Assembly: GCA_963971405.1 (NCBI GenBank)
Contig: OZ020484.1
Location: 14,570,001-14,634,000 of the forward strand
Origin: Psococerastis gibbosa
Lineage: Eukaryota; Arthropoda; Insecta; Psocodea; Psocidae
Direction of reading: 5' to 3'
DNA length: 64,000 bases
Shown: positions 1 to 11,100 of the stretch, piece after piece
Layout of the letters: every line of letters starts with the position of its first letter
How positions within the stretch are numbered: the first letter of the stretch is position 1
Position numbers and translations under genes: made by a program
Notes under the pieces: model-generated
Databases searched by the model: none
Told to the model about the DNA's origin: nothing
Seen by the model: only the letters and a program-made list of their open reading frames with translations

Positions 1-397
1 TCAAATTCAATATTAGTCTCAGTCAAAATAATGCGCTCAGCTGCGGAAAAATAAAGCCACAAACCATATTGTAAGTATAGCTTTAGTTTATGGTTCGGCT
101 TTTACAGGGCTAGTGGCATTTGAGCCTAGATTGAGCACAATAAAAGTGTCGTAAAAGGGAGCAAACCTCCCAAAAAGTGGGAATAAACTGCGCACCCACA
201 GCCGCGGCGGCGAGTGCGTGCTGTCAATTTTATGATCATTAAAATTAGGTTCCGGCGCTTAAAAACTCAATCACCGGCCGCGACTGCCTGCCTATGCCTT
301 TATGCTACTCAGTCTCACTGTATATATATATATAAATATTTCTTAACGAATTTTGTGCCAATGCAAGCCAGACGAAAAAATATTTTTAAATTACTAA
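1..397. other. AT-rich left edge, no gene recognised
   Basis: There are short open frames only. A TA microsatellite lies near 320-336. I see nothing with family motifs. Confidence 0.5.
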
Positions 398-834
398 GCC
401 GGCTATTCCACTTGTCACTATTCTGTCATTTGTGCGTCAATAATTAATGCAATTTTTCTTTAACTCTATGTCATTGTCCATTTCAACTTCAGCACGTTAA
501 AATTGATCAATTACCATGGAGTAAAATCACGCTTTGCAAACAATAACAAACTAAAATTAAACAATGGCGTCAACTAGAGATGTTAAATAATTTAAATTAA
601 TTTCTTGTGAACGAACGAATTATTTCGTAATTTCAATCCTTAAATTTCTTGTAGATTATAAAATTAAAAGAAAAACGGCGGGCAAACTTACAAAATTGGA
701 AAAAATTGAAAACAAAAATGATCAATTGTTGGAGACAAGTGGAATGAGGTGTAAAAATATAAATGCAACATTGATGATATTTCCGTCAGTGACATTGCCC
801 AAAATGAAGAAAACTGACAAGTGGAATAGCCGCC
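398..834. mobile_element. Harbinger-like palindromic MITE
   Basis: The terminal inverted repeats contain GGCTATTCCACTTGTCA (401-417) and its complement (815-831). TAA flanks both ends (395-397 and 835-837), a 3-bp TWA target duplication typical of PIF/Harbinger. The interior shares a block around TAAAATTGATCAAT with the other MITEs of this window. It has no transposase. Confidence 0.65.
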
Positions 835-979
835 TAAAAAATTGACTCAGGTTGAAGATGTAATCACCTCCAGACATGTTCTATAAAGGGAATAAAGCAA
901 AAAACTGGACCGTGGTATATTGTTGGTATACTTTAAGGCTAAAAAAAAAATATGTACTGAAAGTGTACCATTCCACATA

Positions 980-1245
980 CAAAATTAATTACCAGCAGCC
1001 TTATTATGGTGATATGGGATTAACGTAACACCTGGGTTTATTCAATCGATTTAAAAAAATGAGTAAAAAATGCGCGGGAAATTCAAATTGATAAATTTAT
1101 TCTCGTTTTTTTTTTCTGGCGTTTTCAATTTTTTCTCCCTTAGATGTAGGCACATTAATTAAAAATTCTTATTCCAAAATTCTACCTTGATATTTTGTGT
1201 TTATTAGTATTTCCTTCAATTATAAAACAATGCAACCATTCTCTT
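980..1245. repeat. Dispersed repeat, 'GGGATTAACATAATACC' family, copy 1
   Basis: It shares GGGATTAACRTAA, GCGCGGGAAATTCAAATT and AATGCAACCATTCT blocks with copies at 6095-6478 and 9253-9525. No coding content is seen. Confidence 0.55.
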
Positions 1246-1734
1246 ATATCATTGTAGATGTGTTACCTACCTACAGGGTACGTGTAGGCTGGTTTAAAAT
1301 AATGAATTTGAACGGATGTGATCATTTCATCATCATTGTTTTTTTCAAGTTGTCCATTATTATTAATATATTATTTTTCTTCAGTTATCAAGTATTTTAA
1401 ACGACTTTCGAATAGTATAATAAAACAGATAGCATGGGCTATGGAGTCAATCTATTATCCAAATGTAATTTATTACTTTCTTGCTCAAGCGAAACACGGA
1501 GAAACGCCATTGGAAGTAGATGGCTGCACAGTTCCTTTCCATTGGCTGGTCAAACAACAGGCGTGAAAATTTGATTTTACACCTTTCAGTCAGTTCAAAT
1601 GACAAGCAGACTGGCGAAGAAGGACAGTCATTGCACCATGTAATTGCAGGGCACCGACAAAATATCAGCAGTCATTCCATTCCAAAGTAACCGAAGTAGA
1701 GGGAAAAAGCCTTATTGAATTGAATTCGACTTCG

Positions 1735-1870
1735 ATGGCCATGTGGTAACGTGCTTGCACTTGTGCGAGTCTTTACACGCCATGCAATCGGAGACGTGTC
1801 GTACTCATCACGGGTATTAACCTACAGAGGCGACTGAAGAGGTCAATCGGATACATTCATTAAATTGTTT
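1735..1870 (+). repeat. Dispersed D-family repeat
   Basis: It contains CGCCATGCAATCGGAGACGTG and ends in GAGGTCAATCGGATACATTC. Related copies are at 3610-3720 (minus), 8235-8380 (plus), 29765-29890 (minus) and 33695-33840 (minus). Confidence 0.55.
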
Positions 1871-2114
1871 GTATGCAATTAATCTTTTTAAAAAAAAGAA
1901 ATTGAAAACGACTTTATTGCAAAAAAACAAAACAAAAGGCGAACAATAAGACTACAAAGTCTTCTTTTCATGCTAACCTTCAAAAAAAATATATTGTATT
2001 AATTATTGATAGATGCTTAAAATTAAATAGAGAAGAAACAAGAGAGGAAGAGAGAGAAACCTTATAAGTGTAAAAATTAGATATCTCATGAAATATCAAT
2101 CATAGAGTTTTATC

Positions 2115-2399
2115 CAGGGGCGGATTTGGCTTTTGTGCAGATATAGTCACTGCCCTTGTTGCGGGCATTCATAAATTTTTGTATTTATAGTGGGGGAGGG
2201 GGGGTGGGGTGTTCACTAATAAATCCACTATTTTTTTTAAGTCTTTATAATAAAAATAACCTACTTTCTTTTTTCTAACTAAGATGTTATACATAACTAT
2301 TTTAATTTTTTTACATAATGTCCACAAAATAAATTTTCAAAGCACGCGCGCGCGGTTATAGGCATTTGGCTCAGTTGCCTACTGGTAAATCCGCCACTG
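2115..2399. mobile_element. hAT-type MITE
   Basis: The ends are CAGGGGCGGATTTGG and AAATCCGCCACTG. The flanking 8-mers GTTTTATC (2107-2114) and GATTTATC (2400-2407) agree at 7 of 8 positions, as expected for a hAT target-site duplication. The interior has a G tract. Confidence 0.6.
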
Positions 2400-3610
2400 G
2401 ATTTATCTATTATATTGCAGTATTATATGGTATATATATATAACACTGACTTAACTTTGGTTGAAGAGGTAACCTCCTCGTTATTCGGGCTTCACCCTCA
2501 AAAAGTAAACAGAAAAAGGCTAAAAAAAACATTTCCTCAAAAACAGCGCCAACGGTTTTCTTAAAATTTACATATACAGTATTTGTATTGTAATCATTAT
2601 TAATGTAAACAAAAACCTTGCCCTTTGATAGTTTGCTTCTGTCTGGGGGCAAAAGAATAAAAAAATAGGCCTACTTTTCATGAAAAATGACTAAAAAATA
2701 TATTTTCTGCGGAACCTTTCTATCGATGTTTTCCAACTTCAGGTATGTCTTAGGTGTTAAATAAAAAAACTGAACAAACTGCTTTTTCAAGCATCGTTTT
2801 GGTCTTGAATTAAAAAATAATTTTTCAATAAATTATAATATGATACGATACAATGAAAACCCTGCCATTTAATTCTTAGTTTTGTAACTGCAAAGGCTTT
2901 CACGGACGGAGTTGAAAGAAGAACCAGTAGAATCCGGGCCGTGGTCGAAATGAAAGTACACTTCACTAGCTGTTGTTTTATATTGATCTTCCTGTTCTAG
3001 ACCATGCAATCGTCCTATCCATGTCGAGTAACCCGAAATTTAACCCTAAGATAATTTTTGACCACTACTCATATTATATCTATTACGGTGCCTATAATAA
3101 CTGATAAATAGGAAAGCTTGTGCGGGTTCACTAATACAGGTTATTTGACTTGAGGAAAGGCCAACACATCACTGGATTCACTGTTGATTCTAGACTTATT
3201 CAAATAGTACGTACGGTGATTGATTATAAAACTTTGACACGTTCAAAAATTTTCACTAAATGAAGATAATAATGAAACCAATGTAAAATTGATTCATGTG
3301 AAGTGAATTGAGTCTATCGATGGATACATGGAAAGAACCAAAGAACATGTCTTGGCGTCTTGCAACCAATTCATCGACACAGGGCTTTAGTTCTGAACCA
3401 TTTGCTTTTGCAGTGGACCGCGCCACTTTCAAGAATTTTACCATTTTACGACTTCCTCTCGATGTTGCTCAGCCTATCATCTTAACAAGATTCACTTTCT
3501 AACTATAGAGCTGCTTTTTTAAGTAAACAAAGTTTAACTTTTTCCTCCTTCAATGAGGATTAATTTTTTTCCATATATAATAAGAATATTCGCATACAAA
3601 CAATAAAATT
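2400..3610. other. Repeat-derived AT-rich stretch without a recognised gene
   Basis: The segment 2405-2485 (ending in GAGGTAACCTCCTCG) matches 20225-20300 in inverted orientation, so it belongs to the body of the second SINE family. The remainder shows no clear feature; opposing short open frames at 3256-3502 lack motifs. Confidence 0.4.
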
Positions 3611-3720
3611 CAATCCGAATAACCTCTGCAGTCGCCTCTGTAGGTAATACCTGTGTTGAGTTACGACAGGTCGCATGATGTGTGGAGGCTCGCACAAGTA
3701 GGAACAAGCTACTACTATTA
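3610..3720 (-). repeat. D-family repeat, minus copy
   Basis: Read on the minus strand it shares the TCGTAACTCAACA and AGAGGCGACTG blocks with the copies at 1735 and 8235. Confidence 0.45.
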
Positions 3721-3868
3721 TTTATATATTATACCACACTTTATTATTCATTATTTATTATTACATATTTATTAATTATTTCAAATTCTTAATATATCAA
3801 AGAAATATCTCAAATTTCGATTTCGCGTTTACCGTTTTTTGACTCGCTCTTTACAATCCTAGAACTTA

Positions 3869-4021
3869 CAAATAAAAATAAAATTATAGTACAACTATGC
3901 ACAATTTCCACAAAATAATTATTTTATAATTTAAATAAATATAAAATGAATAAAATATTTAAATAAAAATAATTATTATTTTGTGGAAATTGTAAAAAGT
4001 TGTTCTATAATTTTTATTTGT
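3869..4021. repeat. Long AT-rich hairpin (arms about 60 bp)
   Basis: The left arm begins ACAAATAAAAATAAAATTAT and the right arm ends in its complement. The CACAATTTCCACAAAATAAT block recurs inverted. It is probably a small MITE. Confidence 0.55.
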
Positions 4022-4317
4022 AATATGTCCCTTTCACGAAGTCACTGGAGAAACTCTTACATGGATTCACCCTAGAACCCGGATCGGGAATAAAGGCACT
4101 AATAATGGCACTAGCGGATCTAGAAATTTCTAGAGGGGGGGGGGGGGCTGAGCTAGTGGATGGAAAGCCTATAGTCAGGAGGTCTATGATAGAGTGAAGA
4201 CTTTTTGAAAGTGCGTTTTATCCAGTGTAAGTTGGGTATGAGAAAGGGGGGGGGCTTTAGTCCCATTAGCCCATGGCTGGATCCGCTAGTGAATATTGGC
4301 AATGATATATACTTTCT

Positions 4318-4497
4318 GCAGCCTGATCGAGGCGATTATAATACCGGTATTTATTTAACCCCTGGTATTAAAAATGTAAACAAGATAATTTTATAATGGA
4401 AAGTGCTATTCAAAATTTGTTTGTTTACAGTTATAATCCTAGGGTATTTATTTAACCCCGGTATTATAATCGCCTCGATCAGGCTGCTGAAGTGGAA
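4318..4497. mobile_element. 180-bp palindromic MITE with 30-bp inverted ends
   Basis: The ends begin GCAGCCTGATCGAGGCGATT and are near-perfect complements. Internal blocks (AAATGTAAACAAGATAATTT, CCCCGGTATTATAA) recur at 6770-7075 and 63945-64000. Confidence 0.65.
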
Positions 4498-5297
4498 AAA
4501 ATATTGAAGGTATATAGTGGAAAACCTCCAACATATTTTAAATTTTTACTTGAAAATTAAAATCAGCATTACCCATTTACAATATAGATATCGGCGAATA
4601 GTGGTAATAGGTGATCGTGCGGGGCGTTTCCGCAGACGGTGCGATCCCAAACACAGATTCTCGGACATGCAGCGCCCGCTGCCAATTACTTTGCCCACCA
4701 ACGTGTCTTCTGCGGTACCCCGTTTTGCATTCATTCCAAATGCAAAAGGCTCACCAACACGCCGAAATATCTACTGGGCTATAGAGAGAATTAGTGGGTC
4801 TCATAAGAAATTCACAAATATTGTCATTTCATAATAGGGGGTCAAAAACGTTTCGCTGACTACTAAGTCCATTTTGCTGAGGATGGTGTAGTTACTGCTG
4901 CAGCCAAGCCCACCAAAAATAAGATGCATCAAAATAATTCATTTCCTTTCGCTTGCAATAACATAATGACAACGTGTATTGTGAGTTAATCTTTATCAGA
5001 AGAAAAAACTGTTCTCACAATAAATTATACCCAAATATTCCAGAAGTTTAGAAAAAAAAAAACAGCAAAAAGGCCGAAATGGAATGAGAACATAGTCGTA
5101 GAACATGAGGCAGGAGCCATAAATATTGGTAAATTAACATGTTAGGTCTGGTAGACAATAAAACACGAGCGGGGTAAAAAACAGGTACTTGGGATATGTG
5201 TGATCGGCTCGGACACAGGAAAGGTATGCCACCCAAAATCTTGTCTCTACCATTCACGCAATTCCTCAGGTCCGGACCACATTTATTGCCTTATGTT
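4498..5297. other. No gene recognised
   Basis: Overlapping short open frames on both strands near 4517-4834 lie in a less AT-rich patch, but they carry no known motif and no splice context. Confidence 0.4.
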
Positions 5298-5635
5298 TTG
5301 GGAGGCCATCTAATTAAGTTGCCATCTAAAGGGTGACTATGCTTTGTCAGAAGATAAACTGACCATTTAAAGTTTCAATGAGAAATTTGCTGGCGATATT
5401 CAATACATACATTATTCCTTTTCACTATTCCTATTCACATAGTCACTTCGTAAAGCTATACTGATGAGGGTTGAGAATGAGAATACTGTAGAAAAATAAT
5501 AAGTATTTTAATTATTAGTCTACATCCCAGCAATACTGATTTCTAATATAAAACCTTTTGGAAGGCCATCTAATTAAGTTACCATCTAAAGGGTGACTAG
5601 GCATTGTCAGAAGACAAACTGGCCACCTTATTAAA
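5298..5635 (+). repeat. Direct repeat of about 75 bp, two copies
   Basis: GGCCATCTAATTAAGTT followed by CCATCTAAAGGGTGACTA occurs at about 5302 and again at about 5562 with few changes. Unrelated sequence lies between. Confidence 0.6.
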
Positions 5636-6094
5636 GGGGCACAGGTGCAACTATTGTGGGCCTCCAAGAGTGTAAGCCCACTCAGCCGAGCTAAATTTTG
5701 GAAAATGGGCCACTGTCTCAGACTCTCAGTTATTTTGCTGTCTTCTCCCTCAATAATGAAACATTAATAACTTTCATTAGTGGTCAGTGTGAACTTATTT
5801 ACATACAATGTCACAGTTTGCATATGCGCAATACTATCGTCGTAGCCTACAATATGATGAATTAGAAAAAAGTTACAAAAGATAATTGTCTTTATTTTCC
5901 ATATTGGCTAATTTTGGGTAATTACTGTAAGTTGTTCTATTGCCAACTGTGCATCAACTTCTGTAAATAGACAGTTATTGCCATTGTTTTTAATCTTAAT
6001 CTGGGATTAAAAATTTAAAAAAGACAATTTTTGAATGGAAAGTGCTCTTCAAAATGTTTTTTTTACATTTGTTACCCCTCTTTTATGGCAATTT

Positions 6095-6478
6095 GGGATT
6101 AACATAATACCGGGGTCTATTTTGTAATACCGCATTAGTAACGTGTCACGTGACGATTAAAAATATGCGCGGGAAATTCAAATTAATGGAATACAAGAGA
6201 ATGGTTGCATTGTTTTTTTTAAAAATAATTATAAAAAAACCATGCAACCTTCATTTATTGAAGTAAATACTAATAAATATTAATATGTACATGTAGAATT
6301 TTGAAATATAATAAGAATTTTAATTAATGTGTCTACATAGAAGAGAAAAATAATTGAAAACTCACCAAAAATATAGCCGAGGACTACATTTATCAATTTC
6401 AATTTCCCGCGCATTTTGCACTTATTTCTTTAAAGCAATTGAATAAACCCCGGTATTATGTTAATCCCAAATTGGCCT
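6095..6478. mobile_element. Palindromic element of the 'GGGATTAACATAATACC' family
   Basis: AATTTGGGATTAACATAATA at the left returns as its complement near 6470. Inner blocks ATGCGCGGGAAATTC and GAATTTCCCGCGCAT style arms are also inverted. It is non-coding. Confidence 0.6.
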
Positions 6479-6769
6479 TAATAAGGATGTAAATTAAGTT
6501 AATACCAAACAGCATAGCAGGCCCACTGATAAGAATGTAGTTGATTTTTAAGTTATTAGTTCGAAACTGGTGCTAACTGATGGGCGATGGAGCAACTCAA
6601 TTCATACATTATACCAATAAAAAATTGAATTCGGCGACTATCATCTATATATTATATCAATTTACAGATGTGCCGTATATTAATAAAATGTTACTGTACT
6701 AAACTTTCCATGGAGTTTAATTATTGTATGAAAACTTTCATTATTTCATTACTTTTTAAGATATTTGCC

Positions 6770-7075
6770 GATTATGGCGATTGGTATTAAATTACTCCTG
6801 TGGTGAATATAATACCGGGGTTAATAAAATACCCTGGCATTAAAAATGTAAACAAGATAATTTTACAATGAATGTGCTATTCAAAAATTTTTTGTTTAAA
6901 GTTTTAACCCCAGGAGTAAGTTAATACCCCAATCGCCATAATCGGCCCACTGCGGGGGTTAAAACTGTGAACGAACAAATTTTGAATAGCCCTTTCCATT
7001 GTAAAATCTTCTTGCTTACATTTATAATACCAGGGTAATACATTAACCCCGGTATTATAATCGCCATGATCGGGA
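6770..7075. repeat. Two partial copies of the 180-bp palindromic MITE
   Basis: ATTATGGCGATTGG opens one copy and AATCGCCATAATCGG closes it near 6945. A second, inverted partial copy runs to AATCGCCATGATCGG near 7073. Confidence 0.55.
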
Positions 7076-7079
7076 CTCT

Positions 7080-7870
7080 TTATGTGTGGGTATTTTTACA
7101 ATCTAACTCCGCCATAGTGGTTTTCAATAGATATATGTTGTTAGGCAGGTGAGGCTAAGGCTAGAAAGAAATACTATCTTTCCAAATTCCAAGTTCGAGT
7201 AAATATTATGATCAACAATGAATGTTTTAATTTTAATTTTGGCAATTAGAAGTGATAAAAGTGGGAACAAATCGATGCTTATTTTCAGGTTCAAGCTGTT
7301 TTAACCGTTTTTTTTCTTAAAATAAGTTATTTCACATTATTACGGATACGGAAATAAGAAAAATGGAGTGCACAACAAGAAACGTACTTACTACTACTGC
7401 GTACAGTGTTCCAATTTCCAATAAACACATTATATTCATATCCAGCCTTAGGCTACTGCGCAGGTAAATTCACAGCCACTATGGTGGAGTAAGATTGAGA
7501 AAGTACAGTATTAGCATTATGACACAAAAGCAAACTACAGTAAGCTGTACTAAAGTTTTTGCTGACTTACTTTACTTTTTCGTGTCCAAGGGAACGTCGC
7601 AGAATCGAGTGAAGTTGTAGGCAGCGCTGTTAGCCTCCCACAGAAAAAGATGTACTACAATGGCACTTACTGCACCAGTAAAATATTTTCGTTACAGTAG
7701 TCCATGTTTTTCTATTGTCAAACGTAAATTTAATGTCAAAAGCACTTTTCTTTTTTAAATACAAAACGCTCTGCCCATTTTGGACTTCCGTGCTCATTTT
7801 GTTGTCAGACTCCAACCCTCCTCAGAGTGTTCTGAAGAGGGGGGTTGACATAAGGTTAAAAAATTTTAAA
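7080..7870. other. Upstream flank of gene 1
   Basis: No TATA box with a correctly spaced TCAGT initiator is visible. Pyrimidine-rich tracts precede the exon. If gene 1 has an upstream first exon, I could not find it here. Confidence 0.4.
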
Positions 7871-8185
7871 ATGGCATTTCTTTCTCTGCTGACTGGACAT
7901 CCTATAATATTCTGTCTTCTTTTTACAGGTTTAAGGTATTTAGCTTTCCTGTTGCTAATTCTCTCTCGCCTGAAGCCAGTCATGTCAGCTCCCTTCTCTC
8001 GGGACAGTGGCGACTCTTCGACGACGTGTTCTCCGGACGCCAAGTGGAAGTGTCCATGCGGACAGGAGTCCAGCTATGGCAGCGACTACGACGATCTCAT
8101 GCCCTTCGATGAGAATTTTCTCAAACAAATAATTCTCGCCGCTAAGATTGCCCTCACTAAGGCTACCGAATTCAAAGAGGAATAT
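7871..8185 (+). CDS. Gene 1 exon 1: leader peptide and helix A
   Basis: This exon encodes 105 residues and ends at TAT|GTAAGT in phase 0. The chosen ATG at 7871 has A at -3; the frame is also open upstream to an ATG at 7715. Residues 11-38 are strongly hydrophobic, and a signal-peptidase site is plausible near residue 40 (before PFSRD). A Cys/Ser/Asp-rich stretch follows (C53, C61, C63), and then helix A from about residue 80. An alternative is that TTTTTACAG ending at 7928 is a splice acceptor entered in phase 1. The leader would then begin at LRYLAFLLLIL, and the start codon would sit in an upstream exon I have not found. A short first exon with a phase-1 intron would match the usual class I cytokine gene plan. 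Confidence 0.75.
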
Positions 8186-11100
8186 GTAAGTAAAACTCTA
8201 TATTCTATTCCTAGTCTATATTGGAACCCATGTCCATCGACTTTGAAGCATGCTTCTACATGTGCGAGTTTCTACACGCCATGCGATCGGAGATGTGTCG
8301 TAACTCAACATGGGTACCTACTAACATAACTTACAGAGACGACTAAAGAGGTCAATCGGATACATTCATTACATTTCGTGCACATTATTATCTATGGGTA
8401 CCACCAGCTCTTTCAAATATTTCAAATATCCGTAAAAAATACAGAACGGCCGTGTAACATTCCATAGCGAGTTTTTTCAAGTGATTGTGGTAACGCCGTC
8501 CACAAAAAGGCTCCGAATGTGGCAGTTTGTGAGTCAGGGGCGTAAAGTCTTGACCCCTCCAGCTCCTTTCGGGGGGGGAGGAGGGGGGGCAAAGCCCAAA
8601 TTTTGAGAATCTTTGATCCCGTGAAAAATATCCTTACGAAAAGCCAGATGATGGCAAAAGGTCTACTTCGTTTTGCTCCCGCCATCATTCTAAAACTTTA
8701 CACCTCTGCTGTGAGTCATAGGAAAATGAGGAACAAATTCAACATTACTATGGGTGCCTACTTCAGACATAAAATTTCTTTCGTCATCTCCTCTTGTTCA
8801 AAGAAATTAATTGATAAACATTTTCCTGTTAAGTGTCATTGGGTATCATTGTGCGAGCTTTTCCCGTTAATATCTGTGGAAGCTTTTCCTCATGATGTAG
8901 AGGCCTATATGCATCACCATCATTTTTGCTCTTAAATCTCAATGCGTAGCATTCTATAATTAGAATTATTAAGATTTAGCAGCTGAAAATAAAAGCCTAT
9001 ATGCGGCACTGATGTAATGGCCGCGGCATCGGTCCGACCGCTAAAATAGAATGGGAAACTGGGAAGAATGACGACCGTTTCCGGCGGCAACACCGCTTCC
9101 TCCTGCAATAGCAAAGGAGATTAAACTGACCTATCCAAATTTTATACCGCAGGATACAGCCTGCAAGCAGTTGAACAGGATATAACCAACTATAGTGATT
9201 TCTTTATACAGTAGGTAGGTAGTGGTTTGGAAGCCCTTCGCTGTTATACCTATCTATGGCGATTTGGGATTAACATAATACCGAGGTTCATTTAATTGTT
9301 TTAATTTTTAATTGTTTTAAACAAATGAGTGGAGAATGCGCGGGAAATTCAAAAATAAATTAATCCCCGATATGTATTTTGGTGAGTTTTTAATTTTTTC
9401 TCCCTTAGGTGTAGACACTTTAATTAAAGTTCTTATCATGTTTAAAAATTCTACCTGTACATTTCAATGTTTATTAGCATTTCCTTCAATTGTAATACAT
9501 GGCAACCATTCTTTTGTATTCTAATAATTTACTAATTTGAATTTCCAACAATATTTTTTTAACACCGTCACGTGACATTAGGCTACTAAGCCAGCCTACC
9601 GAAGTTAGGGCTATAGAGCCCTCTCTTACACTCCACTAGGAAGGCCCAGAACCGCGTGCTTAACATGCCCTCCGAAGCATAACCAGAAAATGTAGCAAGT
9701 GAGGGACTCCAACCAAGTACCAACAACCTTTTGGGTGAAAGTCGGAGTCTGTACCTCTACTCTACATGTCCTGACAACAGCACTTTCCATCATAAAATTA
9801 TCTTGTATGCATTTAGAATCCCAGGTTAAGATTAAAATTAATCGCCCGCTGAGGTACGGTAATCTGTTAGGTTAGTCAGGACATGTAGAGCAGTGGAACG
9901 GACTCCAACTTTCACCCGAAAGGTTGTTGGTTCGAGTCCCACACTTGCTATATTTTCTGGGTGTGCTTAGGAGGGCATGTAAAGCATGCGGTCCTGGGCT
10001 TTCCTAGTTGAGTATAAGGGAGGGCTTATAGCCCTAACTCCACTAGGTTGGCTTAGTAATAGAACAAAAAAGTCTATATTTATTTATTTATTTATCAGTC
10101 ATTTATTCATGTATCCCAATTTTATTTTAATATCGCTGTTCAAGGACTCTTTTGTTAGCGATTTTGAAGTTTGACACTTTTTTGAAATAGTTACCTACCT
10201 GAAAGTGCAATAAAGAAGCTACAAGACCCGGCTTAGGGCCTATTTTGCTCATTTCAGGTTCCTGTTCTAGGTAAATCGACACTGGGCAACAGTGAGTAGG
10301 CTAAGACGCTAAGGCTTAGTCATGCCTGAAGTTTGTGAGAGTGAAGCTTTTCGATTTTAGAAAACCTTCGGCCAATAAGTATTGTAAGTAAACCTGGCTA
10401 TGTGCCTAGTAATAAGATTGAGCGCGAAAGGCGATAAGAGCTCCGCAGCGTCAATAGCCCTCTCCCCCGGTTTTTATTCCATGTTCTCGAATTCGCGATA
10501 GGCAGTTGACGTTGCATCGTTGAAAAAAAACAGGGGCATCAACTTCTTATTTATCAAATGCCTCTACTATCGAAGATTAGTGATCATCATGGCAATCATT
10601 GACACGGAGATACCGTACTTCAGACTCCCCAAAAGGTAGTCAAGTATATAGAGTACCGGTACTCAGTCATGATAACTGTACTAGGCAATTGTAATACAGT
10701 GGTTTCCCACTACCTCCTGCATCCTTATGCCGTTGACTCTTCATTGAGTTCCTCCGTGTTCGGGGCCCAACCCCAGGACAAAAGAGTGCCCTAGTAGTGG
10801 CTGCTCATTTAGTGGTGGCAACTATTCGCACCGTCACATACCTAGTCATCCTCGGGCTGCTGCGGCTTTTTCTAGACAAACCCATACCACCAGATTTGCC
10901 ACCACACCCTCCGATTATGTCGCTGCTTGGTCAGCTAGTCACCATATCTGGCGGCCTTTTCGCCATACGCCACCTGCGCCCCCTCTAGTAGCCTACAACT
11001 CAGCACTAGCAGTATCTACCTAGGCCTAGGCCTAGTGTAAAAATGTTTTTTATGTCATTTGTGAAGACTGGAACTAAAATGCGAGGAGATTCAGAGGTCT

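Noticed and set aside
8603..8935. 110-codon open frame in gene 1 intron
   Set aside because: No motif, no good splice borders, and composition like the surrounding intron.
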